From NCBI RefSeq assembly GCF_016741875.1, contig NZ_JAERRF010000008.1, positions 62,001-126,000 of the forward strand: a stretch of 64,000 bases of DNA. The letters run 5' to 3'. This document shows, piece by piece, positions 1 to 7,617 of the stretch. Below the pieces are notes generated by a model. That model made no database searches and was not told where the DNA came from. It saw nothing but the letters and a program-made list of their open reading frames with translations. How positions within the stretch are numbered: position 1 is the stretch's first letter; the number at the start of each line of letters is the position of its first letter. The translations under genes were made by a program, and so were the position numbers. Source of the stretch: Streptomyces coffeae. Its GTDB lineage: Bacteria; Actinomycetota; Actinomycetes; Streptomycetales; Streptomycetaceae.

Positions 1-316
1 CGGCCGGTGGCGGCTGGGTGATCGACCGCCAGGCCGGTACGACGACGGTTCCGGCCCGGGACAGCGCCTCCAGGCCGTATGGTGCGGTCAGTTCCAGTCC
101 GCCAGTCGTTCGCAGTGGCACATCTTCGCCCGCGCACACCAGAAGTCGGTAGCGAGGGACCCCGGCGTCCTGCCGGTCGATACCGAAGACGGAGAGCGGG
201 ATGGAGCTTTCGAAAATGGGGCCGCCGCTGAACAGCAGCACCGCGACGATTTCTCGTCGCCGGCGTCCGGAGAGCTTGCGCGAGGTCTCCGGTACGGTCG
301 TGGAGTCCTGGCTCAT
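1..316 (-). CDS. adpA: AdpA, developmental master regulator (partial, N-terminus only)
   Basis: This is the first 105 codons of AdpA; the stop lies beyond the left edge. The visible part is the beginning of the DJ-1/PfpI-like (glutamine amidotransferase-like) domain, with the near-invariant stretch LLFSGGPIFESSIPLSVFG followed by RYRLLVCAGED, which I recognise from S. coelicolor and S. griseus AdpA. The ATG at 314-316 follows a purine-rich GAGGGGGG element. In the family, a C-terminal AraC/XylS helix-turn-helix domain binds TGGCSNGWWY sites and controls sporulation and secondary metabolism; in S. griseus it is the A-factor/ArpA target. The usual bldA-dependent TTA codon lies in the interdomain linker, outside this window, so it cannot be checked. 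A long untranslated region precedes the gene, as in other Streptomyces. Confidence 0.92.
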   Translation of the reverse strand, partial: MSQDSTTVPETSRKLSGRRRREIVAVLLFSGGPIFESSIPLSVFGIDRQDAGVPRYRLLVCAGEDVPLRTTGGLELTAPYGLEALSRAGTVVVPAWRSITQPPPA

Positions 317-755
317 GGCTCTAAGCCCCCCTCGGTGGTCGCGTCCTCTCGGTCCTGCACGTTTCCCCTCGGTCCTGAACGGTTCCCCCGCCGGTCATGG
401 CCAAGATCGAATCTACTGTGTCGCGTGTGGTCGCCGTGACCAGTTCACCACCCGCCACTATGTCGACATGACAACTTGGCGCGAAGCATTCGATCACGAA
501 GCGTTGCACTCGTAGCCCTCGCTGTGAAGTGCGCCTAGTGCGGACATCCACTTCGCGTAGGGGGTCAGAACGCCTCACGCCCCTTTCTACGCTTGACCGA
601 ACGCGGTTGAGCACCGTGTTTGCCAAGGGAAGAACTGTGACGCGAAGTTGGCCGAAAACAGCCGGGTGTAGATGTGGAAAAGCGTCATGCGCCCGGCGTA
701 CGACCCCCTCGTACGCCGTCACCACAGGGTGTGCGGAGCACTACGCAGCGCGCCC
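317..755 (-). promoter_or_regulatory. adpA upstream region with a near-consensus AdpA box
   Basis: About 440 bp without a convincing gene lie upstream of adpA. It is less G+C-rich than its surroundings. The best match I found to the AdpA consensus TGGCSNGWWY is TGGCGCGAAG at 477-486 (9 of 10 positions, last base off). AdpA is known to bind its own promoter, so an autoregulatory role is plausible, but one 9/10 match in 440 bp is weak support. Confidence 0.35.
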
Positions 756-1202
756 TCAGCCGTGCCGGCCGCCCCGGTGGGCGCCGATCCCGGTGCGCCC
801 GTGACGGCCTCGGTGGGGGCTCACCGCGTCCGTGCCCAGCCGGGCCGCGACCCGCTCGGAATGGCGCAGCAGAGCGCGGCTGGCGGCGGTCACCACCGCC
901 AGGCCCGCGGCGGCGGCCAGTGCAGCGCCGAACGGCAGTCCGCACATCAGGAGGACGAGCGGAACCACCGCACAGCTGAAGGACGCCCAGCGGATCACCT
1001 CGGTCACCGCCTCGCCCGCCAGGACCGGGGCGGGGACCGGCGAGGGGACCGCCGCGGGGGCCGGAGCGGGGCGTGCGGCGGAGGCCCGCGCGGCGGTCCG
1101 GGCGCGGCCCCGGGACCGGCCGCGCGCGGTGGCGCGGGAGGCGGTCGCGGGGGTCGCGCCCGGGCTGCTGCCGAAGGCGTCGTGGGCGCGGGGCACGGAC
1201 AC
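756..1202 (-). CDS. Hypothetical small membrane protein upstream of adpA
   Basis: A 148-residue protein. The GTG start at 1200-1202 has a good AGAGGAG ribosome-binding site nine bases upstream. Residues 1-65 are Ala/Arg/Pro-rich and probably disordered. Residues about 72-110 form a hydrophobic hairpin of two membrane segments, followed by a short basic tail. I do not recognise the family. It is transcribed in the same direction as adpA but lies about 440 bp upstream, so it need not share its promoter. Coding is supported by the start signals and the clean hydrophobic segment, not by a known homologue. Confidence 0.6.
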   Translation of the reverse strand: MSVPRAHDAFGSSPGATPATASRATARGRSRGRARTAARASAARPAPAPAAVPSPVPAPVLAGEAVTEVIRWASFSCAVVPLVLLMCGLPFGAALAAAAGLAVVTAASRALLRHSERVAARLGTDAVSPHRGRHGRTGIGAHRGGRHG

Positions 1203-1642
1203 GTGCGGGGGCTCCTCTCAGGCCGCTGACGGGCACCGACGGGGCCGGACCCGGGCGTCCGGCCGGGCCGCCGGGGCCCGGTGGCGTCCGGTCGCGGCTA
1301 CTACAACGCCGGCCCCGCCCCCAGGTCACTGCGGAGCGGCCGCACGGTGTACGTGAGGGGACCACAGGGCCTCAGGGGGGCCACTTGGGGCATTGCGTAT
1401 CGGGCCGCCCTCCGGCATGCTCCGGGGAACGCTTCGGGCGCTCCGCTGCCGAAGCGGCCTCTGGGCAGGCGAGGAATGGCGCCGTACCCTGAGGGGTAAG
1501 GGCTTGGAAAGATGAATCCCGGACGGATTTGGTTCGTTCGATCTCCGTCCCCGAGCTCCAGCGGAGCTCCCGTCCCCCGACAACTCCAACCCGAGTCCCC
1601 GCCGATTCCCTCCGCACGAGGACATCCTTCGCCGAGACACCG
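1203..1642. other. Divergent intergenic region, no gene seen
   Basis: Roughly 440 bp between the small membrane protein (minus) and the stress protein (plus). It must hold two divergent promoters, but I see no clear -35/-10 pair or known operator. Part of it can be read in frame with the stress-protein gene from a GTG at 1529, so the functional start of that gene could lie further upstream than I placed it. Confidence 0.4.
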
Positions 1643-2164
1643 ATGGCCGGTCACGAAATCCCCGAACCCGCGGACCGCAAGCGGGTCGCCGATCACATGG
1701 CGCACCCCGAAGCGGCGGAAGAAACACGTCATTCCTGCGATCCAGCGTTCCAGCACGGTGTTGTGGTGGGATTCGACGGTTCCACCTCGAGCGAGCGCGC
1801 CCTCGCCTACGCGATCGGGATGGCCCGGCGCTCAGGCTCGGGCCTGATCATCGTCCATGTCGCCAACCGGCTGCCGACGACTGTGTGGGCGGGCTGTGAG
1901 CCGCCCGTCTTCGTCGATGTCCCCGATCACCGCACCGAGGTGCTGGGGCTCGAGTTGGCGTGTGCCGACCATCTCTCCGAGGTGCCGTGGATCCTCGTCG
2001 AGCGGGGCGGGGACATCTGCCATGAGCTGGAGGAGGTCGGCCGGGAGTACGAGGCCGACGCCATCGTGGTCGGCTCCACCCACGGTCTGGTGGGGCGGAT
2101 CTTCGGCTCGGTCGCCGGGCGGCTCGCGCGGCGGGCGCAGCGGCCCGTCGTGGTCATCCCCTGA
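1643..2164 (+). CDS. Universal stress protein (UspA family)
   Basis: A single-domain UspA-fold protein of 173 residues. After a 35-residue polar leader, the alpha/beta domain opens with VVVGFDGSTSSERAL, the usual first strand and nucleotide-contacting loop. It ends with the family signature GSTHG followed later by GSVAGRLARRAQRPVVVIP, which in ATP-binding members contacts phosphate. The ATG at 1643 has no strong ribosome-binding site; alternatives are an upstream in-frame GTG at 1529 and an ATG at 1697. USP proteins respond to starvation, hypoxia or redox stress; no partner is visible here, as the neighbours are unrelated and transcribed the other way. Confidence 0.8.
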   Translation: MAGHEIPEPADRKRVADHMAHPEAAEETRHSCDPAFQHGVVVGFDGSTSSERALAYAIGMARRSGSGLIIVHVANRLPTTVWAGCEPPVFVDVPDHRTEVLGLELACADHLSEVPWILVERGGDICHELEEVGREYEADAIVVGSTHGLVGRIFGSVAGRLARRAQRPVVVIP

Positions 2165-2539
2165 CCGCCCGCTGACGGATCCCTTCCGCGGTTCCCTTCC
2201 ACGGCTTCCATCCCCTGGGGTTGCCTGATGAACCATGTCCTGAGGATCGCCTGATGGGCGCCTGAGCGCGGGTTGACAGTCGGCTGACTATCGCTGGATT
2301 CCGCTTGAGTACCCGTCGAGGACCTCGTGAAGGTCCGCTGAGTTCACCTCGATCCGGTGCGTGCCGTGCCAAACCGCCGCCGAGTGCCTCCGATGGGCCA
2401 TGCGCCAGGAATCGGACACCCCCAACTCGCCTCGACCGCAGGTGAGATGGCGTCAAGTCCACCTTGACAGTCGATAAGTCTACTGGCGCGTAGAGGTGGA
2501 TCGGGTGGGTGTGAGGGGTACGTACGCATCATTCGCGCT
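2165..2539. other. Intergenic region between the stress protein and glmS
   Basis: No gene of normal size is apparent. Two TTGACAGTCG elements (2273 and 2464) resemble -35 boxes but neither has a TANNNT -10 at 16-19 bp. An inverted repeat GTCAAG-N5-CTTGAC at 2452-2468 overlaps the second. A 16-codon GTG-started frame with a GAGGTGG element begins at 2508 and ends inside the hairpin at 2540-2570. Confidence 0.3.
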
Positions 2540-2570
2540 GCCGCGCGGGAAGTGACGGTTCCCGCGCGGC
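2540..2570. terminator. Strong hairpin terminator at the end of glmS
   Basis: Perfect 12-bp inverted repeat (GCCGCGCGGGAA and its complement) around the 7-base loop GTGACGG. It lies about 100 bp past the glmS stop. There is no U-tract, which is normal for streptomycete terminators. Confidence 0.75.
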
Positions 2571-2665
2571 GGCCGCCGCCGGCGGAAGGGCGACGCCGGC
2601 CAAGGGAGGCGGCCCCCGCGTGTGTGGTGGCATACGCGGGGACCGCCGGGAGCGCGCTCGGGGAG

Positions 2666-4498
2666 TTACTCCACCGTCACCGACTTGGCGAGGTTGCGGG
2701 GCTTGTCGATGTCCCGGCCCAGCGCAAGCGCCGTGTGATAGGCGAGCAGTTGGAGCGGGATGCCCATCAGGATGGGATCGAGCTCCACCTCGTTGCGGGG
2801 TACCACGATCGTGTGGTCCGCCTTCTCCTGCTCCTGGTGTGCCACGGCGAGGATCCGGCCGCTGCGGGCCTTGATCTCCTCCAGGGTCGCCCGGTTCTTC
2901 TCCAGCAGGTCGTCATCGGGCAGCACCGCCACGGTCGGCACCTCCGGCTCGATGAGCGCCAGCGGTCCGTGCTTGAGCTCGGAGGCCGGGTACGCCTCGG
3001 CGTGGACGTAACTGACCTCCTTGAGCTTCAGGGACGCCTCACGCGCCACCGGGTAGCCGCGGACCCGGCCGATGAACATCATGCTCTTTGCGTTCGCGTA
3101 TTCCGCGGCGAGCTTCTTGATCTCCTCCTCGCCGCGCAGCACCTCGGCGATCTGCTCGGGCAGCTTGCGCAGCCCGGCGATGATCCGCTTGCCGTCGGCG
3201 ACCGACAGATCGCGGATCCGGCCCAGGTGCAGGGCGAGCAGGGCGAAGGCGACGGCGGTGTTGGTGAAGCACTTGGTGGAGACGACGCACACCTCCGGGC
3301 CCGCGTGGACGTACACCCCGCCGTCCGTCTCGCGCGCGATGGCGCTGCCGACCACGTTGACGACGCCCAGCACCCGCGCGCCCTTGCGCTTGAGCTCCTG
3401 GACGGCGGCCAGGGTGTCGTAGGTCTCACCGGACTGGCTGACCGCGATGTAGAGGGTGTCGGGGTCCACCACCGGGTTGCGGTAGCGGAACTCGCTGGCG
3501 GGCTCGGCGTCGGCCGGGATCCGGGCCAACTCCTCGATCAGCTGGGCGCCGATCAGACCCGTGTGGTACGCCGAACCGCAGCCGAGGATCTTCACCCGGC
3601 GCACTCCGCGCGCCTCGCGGGCGTCCAGGTTGAGCCCGCCCAGCCGGACGGTGGAGAAGCGGTCGTCGATCCGGCCGCGCAGCACCCGGTCCACGGCGTC
3701 GACCTGCTCGTGGATCTCCTTGTGCATATAGGTGTCGTGGCCGCCCATGTCGTAGGACTCGGCCTCCCACTCCACGGTGGTGGGGGAGGAGGAGGTGCGG
3801 CTGCCCTCGGTGGTGTAGGTGCGGTAGTCGTCGGCCTTGAGAGTGGCCATCTCGCCGTCGTCCAGGGTGACCACCTGGCGGGTGTGGCTGACCAGCGCGG
3901 CGACGTCGGAGGCGACGAACATCTCCTTCTCGCCGATGCCCAGCACCACGGGCGAGCCGTTGCGGGCGACGACGATGCGGTCGGGGAAGTCCGCGTGCAG
4001 CACGGCGATGCCGTAGGTGCCGTCGATCAGGGCGAGCGTGTGGCGGACCTTCTCCTCCAGGGTGCTCGCCTGGGAGCGGCCGATCAGATGCGCCAGCACC
4101 TCGGAGTCGGTCTCGGAGACCAGCTCCACCCCGTCGGCGACCAGCTTGGCGCGCAGATCGGCGGCGTTGTCGATGATCCCGTTGTGGACGATGGCGACCT
4201 TGCCGTCGGCGTCCGTGTGGGGGTGCGCGTTGATGTCGTTGGGTGCGCCGTGGGTGGCCCAGCGGGTGTGGGCGATGCCGACGGTGCCCGCGAAGCGCTT
4301 GGGCAGTCGGGACTCGAGGTCACGGACCCGGCCCTTGGCCTTGGCGGTCTTCAGTCCGGCGCCCTGGGCGCCCTTGGCGGGCTTGGCCTGGATCGCGATG
4401 CCCGCGGAGTCGTAGCCGCGGTACTCCAGCCGCTGGAGTCCCTCCAGCAGCAGCGGTGCCACGTCGCGTTTGCCGATGTATCCGACGATTCCGCACAT
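2666..4498 (-). CDS. glmS: Glutamine:fructose-6-phosphate aminotransferase (isomerizing)
   Basis: Converts fructose-6-phosphate and glutamine to glucosamine-6-phosphate, the first step to UDP-GlcNAc for the cell wall. The 610 residues match the family length. The protein begins MCGIVGYIG, so Cys2 becomes the N-terminal nucleophile of the glutaminase domain (about 1-230); HTRWATHG and HNGIIDN are its substrate loops. Two SIS sugar-isomerase domains follow, with SQSGETYDT in the first, and the chain ends with the conserved KSVTVE. Streptomyces usually carry a second housekeeping glmS elsewhere; by position this one corresponds to SCO2789. It is near a hexosaminidase with a DasR-type operator, which fits amino-sugar recycling. 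Confidence 0.95.
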   Translation of the reverse strand: MCGIVGYIGKRDVAPLLLEGLQRLEYRGYDSAGIAIQAKPAKGAQGAGLKTAKAKGRVRDLESRLPKRFAGTVGIAHTRWATHGAPNDINAHPHTDADGKVAIVHNGIIDNAADLRAKLVADGVELVSETDSEVLAHLIGRSQASTLEEKVRHTLALIDGTYGIAVLHADFPDRIVVARNGSPVVLGIGEKEMFVASDVAALVSHTRQVVTLDDGEMATLKADDYRTYTTEGSRTSSSPTTVEWEAESYDMGGHDTYMHKEIHEQVDAVDRVLRGRIDDRFSTVRLGGLNLDAREARGVRRVKILGCGSAYHTGLIGAQLIEELARIPADAEPASEFRYRNPVVDPDTLYIAVSQSGETYDTLAAVQELKRKGARVLGVVNVVGSAIARETDGGVYVHAGPEVCVVSTKCFTNTAVAFALLALHLGRIRDLSVADGKRIIAGLRKLPEQIAEVLRGEEEIKKLAAEYANAKSMMFIGRVRGYPVAREASLKLKEVSYVHAEAYPASELKHGPLALIEPEVPTVAVLPDDDLLEKNRATLEEIKARSGRILAVAHQEQEKADHTIVVPRNEVELDPILMGIPLQLLAYHTALALGRDIDKPRNLAKSVTVE

Positions 4499-4575
4499 GG
4501 TGTTCAGGCCCTCCCTAGTGGATCGTTCACAGGTGCTCGGGGTCCGGGCGGCGGTGGCGGCCGCCGGGCGTGGTG

Positions 4576-4851
4576 TCAGCCGTAGACGATGCGGCGCAGC
4601 TGCCGCAGCGAGAGTTCGGGCGGCGCCACCGCGCGGTACGGCAGCTCGGCCGTGATCCGCTCGAAGATGTCCGCGTTGGTCAGACCGCCGGACTGAAGCT
4701 CGCGGTGGCGGCGGCGGACGAACTCCTCGGTCGTCTCGTCGAAGTACGCCAGGACGTCCAGCACCACCCGGGCCGCCTCGCCGCGGCTCAGCGGCGTGGA
4801 GCGGACCAGGTGGTCGACAAGGTCATCGTGGGACGTACGGCGATCGAGCAC
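4576..4851 (-). CDS. Conserved hypothetical 91-residue protein
   Basis: The GTG start at 4849-4851 lies inside the 3' end of the DUF4429 gene (29-bp overlap), so translational coupling is likely. The sequence is largely alpha-helical and charged, with no signal peptide or membrane segment. Its C-terminal half contains TNADIFERITAEL and ends LRQLRRIVYG. A gene of this size sits at this position in other Streptomyces as I recall, but I know no function. Longer frames starting upstream only read antisense-like, low-complexity sequence within the neighbouring gene. Confidence 0.65.
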   Translation of the reverse strand: MLDRRTSHDDLVDHLVRSTPLSRGEAARVVLDVLAYFDETTEEFVRRRHRELQSGGLTNADIFERITAELPYRAVAPPELSLRQLRRIVYG

Positions 4852-5869
4852 CCGTCGATACTGCGGGGATGAGGGCCGTTTCGCAAGAATCCTGCCCGAT
4901 ATCGGGCAGGGGGTGTGGTGAATGGCGAGAAAATCGGCGGAGCACGGCCTGCTTGGCGGCCGTGAACTCCTCCTCGGTGAGGACCCCACTCCTGTGGAGA
5001 TCGCCGAGCTCCCGCAGCCGTCGCAGCAGGGCGTCGTGATCTGTGTCACCGCCGCCGGGGCCGTCCGCCGCACTCTGCCCGCTGTGTGCGTGATGTGTGC
5101 TCTGGTGCCGGTCACCCGCGGAGAGTGCCGGGACCGCGTCGGCGGGCTCGGCCGCCAGGGCCCCGGCGGCGCCCGGATGTGGCAGCCGGGCCGTGACGGC
5201 CGCCGCGACCAGCGCCATCAGCGGATCCTTCTTGAAGCCGTAGAGCACCACGGCGTGCGGGTCGTACTTCGGCGCCGCCGGGGCCGCCGCCCGCGCCGTG
5301 CGGAACCGCAGATAGCCGTTCTCCAGTCCGATGGCGGGCTGCCACTCCACCGCCTCCAGGTCGGTCAGCCGGATGGTCCGGGTGCCGCCCGACTTCTTCG
5401 ACTCCTCGGTCTTCCAGTTCCACTCCAGCCGTACCTGCTCCCCGTCGAAGCCGGCCGTGGCATCCCCGGCGGCCGCCGACAGCGGAACGGACGGGCCGGG
5501 CATCAGATAGCGGTCGCACGGGCCCGACGGCACCTGGTCCAGCAGCAGCGCCCGCCGGACCTCCTCGACCATGTACTCCGCCACGCCCGTGCGGTCCTGC
5601 TCGACCGACAGCTGATACGGATCGGCCGCGTCCGGCAGCGTGCCGCCCGTCACCTGGATCAGCGGATCCGCGCCCTCGCGCAGCTTCAGCCGCAACCGCC
5701 CTGACCTGCGCCCGGGTTCATGGGCGATGCCCGCCAACGCCAGGAGAGGGACGGTCAGTTCGCCGAGCATCTGCCGCGCCGGGCCGACGCTCTTGTCCCG
5801 CCCCGGGACAATCCGTATCGAGCCGCCGTCGAAGGTCCAGGCGCCATCGCTCTGGGTGATTTCCGCCAT
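4823..5869 (-). CDS. DUF4429 protein with C-terminal SHOCT domain
   Basis: 348 residues. The ATG at 5867-5869 begins MAEITQSDGAWTFDGGSIRI, typical of DUF4429 proteins, which carry two PH-like repeats (about 10-100 and 130-240). A disordered linker of about 50 residues leads to a SHOCT helix near 290-320 (LRRLRELGDLHRSGVLTEEE), a short module often tethered to membrane or oligomerising domains. The C-terminal 30 residues are encoded over the start of the next gene. No signal peptide is seen. Function is unknown for the family; a membrane- or lipid-associated role is only inference from the domains. It is divergent from the hexosaminidase gene across a 104-bp promoter region. Confidence 0.75.
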   Translation of the reverse strand: MAEITQSDGAWTFDGGSIRIVPGRDKSVGPARQMLGELTVPLLALAGIAHEPGRRSGRLRLKLREGADPLIQVTGGTLPDAADPYQLSVEQDRTGVAEYMVEEVRRALLLDQVPSGPCDRYLMPGPSVPLSAAAGDATAGFDGEQVRLEWNWKTEESKKSGGTRTIRLTDLEAVEWQPAIGLENGYLRFRTARAAAPAAPKYDPHAVVLYGFKKDPLMALVAAAVTARLPHPGAAGALAAEPADAVPALSAGDRHQSTHHAHSGQSAADGPGGGDTDHDALLRRLRELGDLHRSGVLTEEEFTAAKQAVLRRFSRHSPHPLPDIGQDSCETALIPAVSTGARSPYVPR

Positions 5870-5900
5870 GGCGTGAATTCTGACAGGCCGACAGCGGCAC

Positions 5901-5916
5901 ATTGGTCTACACCCTT
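5901..5916 (+). promoter_or_regulatory. DasR-type operator (dre) and promoter of the hexosaminidase gene
   Basis: ATTGGTCTACACCCTT matches 12 of 16 bases of the dre consensus ACTGGTCTAGACCACT, including the core TGGTCTANACC. It sits just upstream of, and touching, a plausible promoter TTGACC (5915-5920), 17-bp spacer, TACCCA (5938-5943). DasR is the GlcNAc-responsive GntR repressor of chitin and GlcNAc genes in Streptomyces, so a site here fits the gene it controls. Confidence 0.7.
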
Positions 5917-5973
5917 GACCGCGACGGGGGCGCACGGTACCCAGGACGCGACGCTTCGTTGAAGGGATTCCCT

Positions 5974-7581
5974 GTGAGACGACGCCGTGCCCGACTTCTG
6001 TGTTCCCTCCTGCTGACCGTGGCGGCGGGGGCGGGGACCGCCGCCACGGCGGAACCGTCCGCCGCCACGTCGCCCTCCTCCGCCGCCCCCACCCCGCTGG
6101 ACCGGGTGGTGCCCGCGCCCGCCTCCGTACGTCCCGCCACCACCCCGTACACCCTCGGCCCCGACGCCCGTATCCGCGTGTCCGGGGATGCGTCCGCGGC
6201 GCGGCGGGTCGGGGACTATCTCGCGGGCGTGCTGCGCCCCTCCACCGGCTACCGGCTGCCGGTGACCGCGCGGGACGGCGGTGACGGCATCCGGCTGCGG
6301 CTCACGCCCGGGGCGCGTGCGGTACGCGGCCTCGGCGCGGAGGGCTACCGGCTTCAGGTGACCGGCCGCGCCGTCACCATCAGCGCCCGCGCCTCGGCGG
6401 GGCTGTTCCACGGCGTCCAGACACTGCGCCAGCTGCTGCCCGCGTCCGTGGAGCGGACGACCCGTCAGCCCGGCCCCTGGCGGATCTCCGGCGGCACCAT
6501 CACCGATGAGCCGCGCTTCGGCTACCGGGGCGCGATGCTCGATGTCTCCCGGCACTTCTTCACCGTCGACCAGGTCAAGCGCTATATCGACCAGCTCGCC
6601 CTGTACAAGATCAACAAGCTGCATCTGCATCTCTCGGACGACCAGGGGTGGCGGATCGCCATCGACTCCTGGCCCCGGCTGGCCACGTACGGCGGTTCCA
6701 CCCAGGTCGGCGGCGGACCCGGCGGCTACTACACCAAGGCCGACTACCGGGAGATCGTGCGCTACGCCGCCGCGCGGGAGCTGACGGTCGTTCCCGAGAT
6801 CGACCTGCCGGGGCACACCAACGCGGCGCTCGCCTCCTACGCGGAGCTCAACTGCGACGGGGTCGCCCGGCCGCTCTACACCGGCACCGATGTCGGCTTC
6901 AGCTCCCTGTGCGTGCCCAAGGAGGTGACCTACGACTTCGTGGACGACGTCATCCGTGAGCTCGCCGCGCTCACCCCCGGCCGTCTGATCCACATTGGCG
7001 GGGATGAGGCGCACTCCACCAGCCATGCCGACTACACGGCCTTCATGGACCGGGTACAGCCCATCGTGGCCCGCTACGGCAAGACGGTGGTGGGCTGGCA
7101 CCAGCTGACCGGAGCCCGCCCCGCCGAGGGGGCCGTCGCCCAGTACTGGGGGCTGGACGGCAGCGAGAAGGAGGTCGCGGACGCGGCCAAGGCGGGCACC
7201 CGGCTGATCCTCTCGCCCGCCAACCACGCCTATCTGGACATGAAGTACACCAAGGACACCCCGCTGGGGCTCTCCTGGGCCGGATATGTCGAGGCCCGGC
7301 AGTCCTACGACTGGGACCCCGGCGCCTACATCAAGGACGCCCCGGCCTCATCGGTCCTCGGGGTGGAGGCACCGCTGTGGACGGAGACCCTGTCGACCAG
7401 CGCCCATATCGAGTACATGGCCTTCCCCCGGCTGCCCGGGATCGCCGAACTCGGCTGGTCGCCGCAGGCCACCCACGACTGGGACTCCTACAAGGTGCGG
7501 CTGGCCGCCCAGGGGCCCCGATGGGACGCCCTGGGCATCACCTATTACCGCTCACCGCAGGTCCCCTGGCCCACATCCTGA
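5974..7581 (+). CDS. Secreted beta-N-acetylhexosaminidase (GH20)
   Basis: Removes terminal GlcNAc from chitin oligomers and similar glycans outside the cell. The GTG at 5974 has GAAGGGA six bases upstream and starts a classical signal peptide (basic RRRRAR, then LLCSLLLTVAAGAGTAATA). A GH20b N-terminal domain (about 50-180) precedes the TIM barrel, whose catalytic pair is Asp344-Glu345 in HIGGDEAHS; the Asp orients the substrate acetamido group and Glu is the acid/base. Length (535) is normal. By position it corresponds to SCO2786. A DasR-type site lies in the promoter. In other Streptomyces the desferrioxamine genes follow; here the next gene is acdH, convergent, 36 bp away. Confidence 0.93.
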   Translation: MRRRRARLLCSLLLTVAAGAGTAATAEPSAATSPSSAAPTPLDRVVPAPASVRPATTPYTLGPDARIRVSGDASAARRVGDYLAGVLRPSTGYRLPVTARDGGDGIRLRLTPGARAVRGLGAEGYRLQVTGRAVTISARASAGLFHGVQTLRQLLPASVERTTRQPGPWRISGGTITDEPRFGYRGAMLDVSRHFFTVDQVKRYIDQLALYKINKLHLHLSDDQGWRIAIDSWPRLATYGGSTQVGGGPGGYYTKADYREIVRYAAARELTVVPEIDLPGHTNAALASYAELNCDGVARPLYTGTDVGFSSLCVPKEVTYDFVDDVIRELAALTPGRLIHIGGDEAHSTSHADYTAFMDRVQPIVARYGKTVVGWHQLTGARPAEGAVAQYWGLDGSEKEVADAAKAGTRLILSPANHAYLDMKYTKDTPLGLSWAGYVEARQSYDWDPGAYIKDAPASSVLGVEAPLWTETLSTSAHIEYMAFPRLPGIAELGWSPQATHDWDSYKVRLAAQGPRWDALGITYYRSPQVPWPTS

Positions 7582-7587
7582 ACCGGG

Positions 7588-7616
7588 GGTGGTGGGCCCC
7601 GACGGGGCCCACCACC
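7588..7616. terminator. Bidirectional terminator between the hexosaminidase gene and acdH
   Basis: Perfect 13-bp inverted repeat (GGTGGTGGGCCCC and complement) with a 3-base loop, filling almost all of the 36-bp gap between two convergent stop codons. It would serve both genes. Confidence 0.8.
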
Positions 7617-7617
7617 G

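Noticed and set aside
321..725. Frame of 134 codons on the minus strand upstream of adpA
   Set aside because: No ribosome-binding site, composition unlike a protein, and it occupies the adpA leader and promoter region.
2273..2496. Two TTGACA boxes as promoters
   Set aside because: No TANNNT element at 16-19 bp from either, and no gene in the right direction.
2552..4585. Open frame of 677 codons on the plus strand opposite glmS
   Set aside because: It lies antisense to a complete, unmistakable glmS, and its product has no domain. Long antisense frames are expected where third positions are nearly all G or C.
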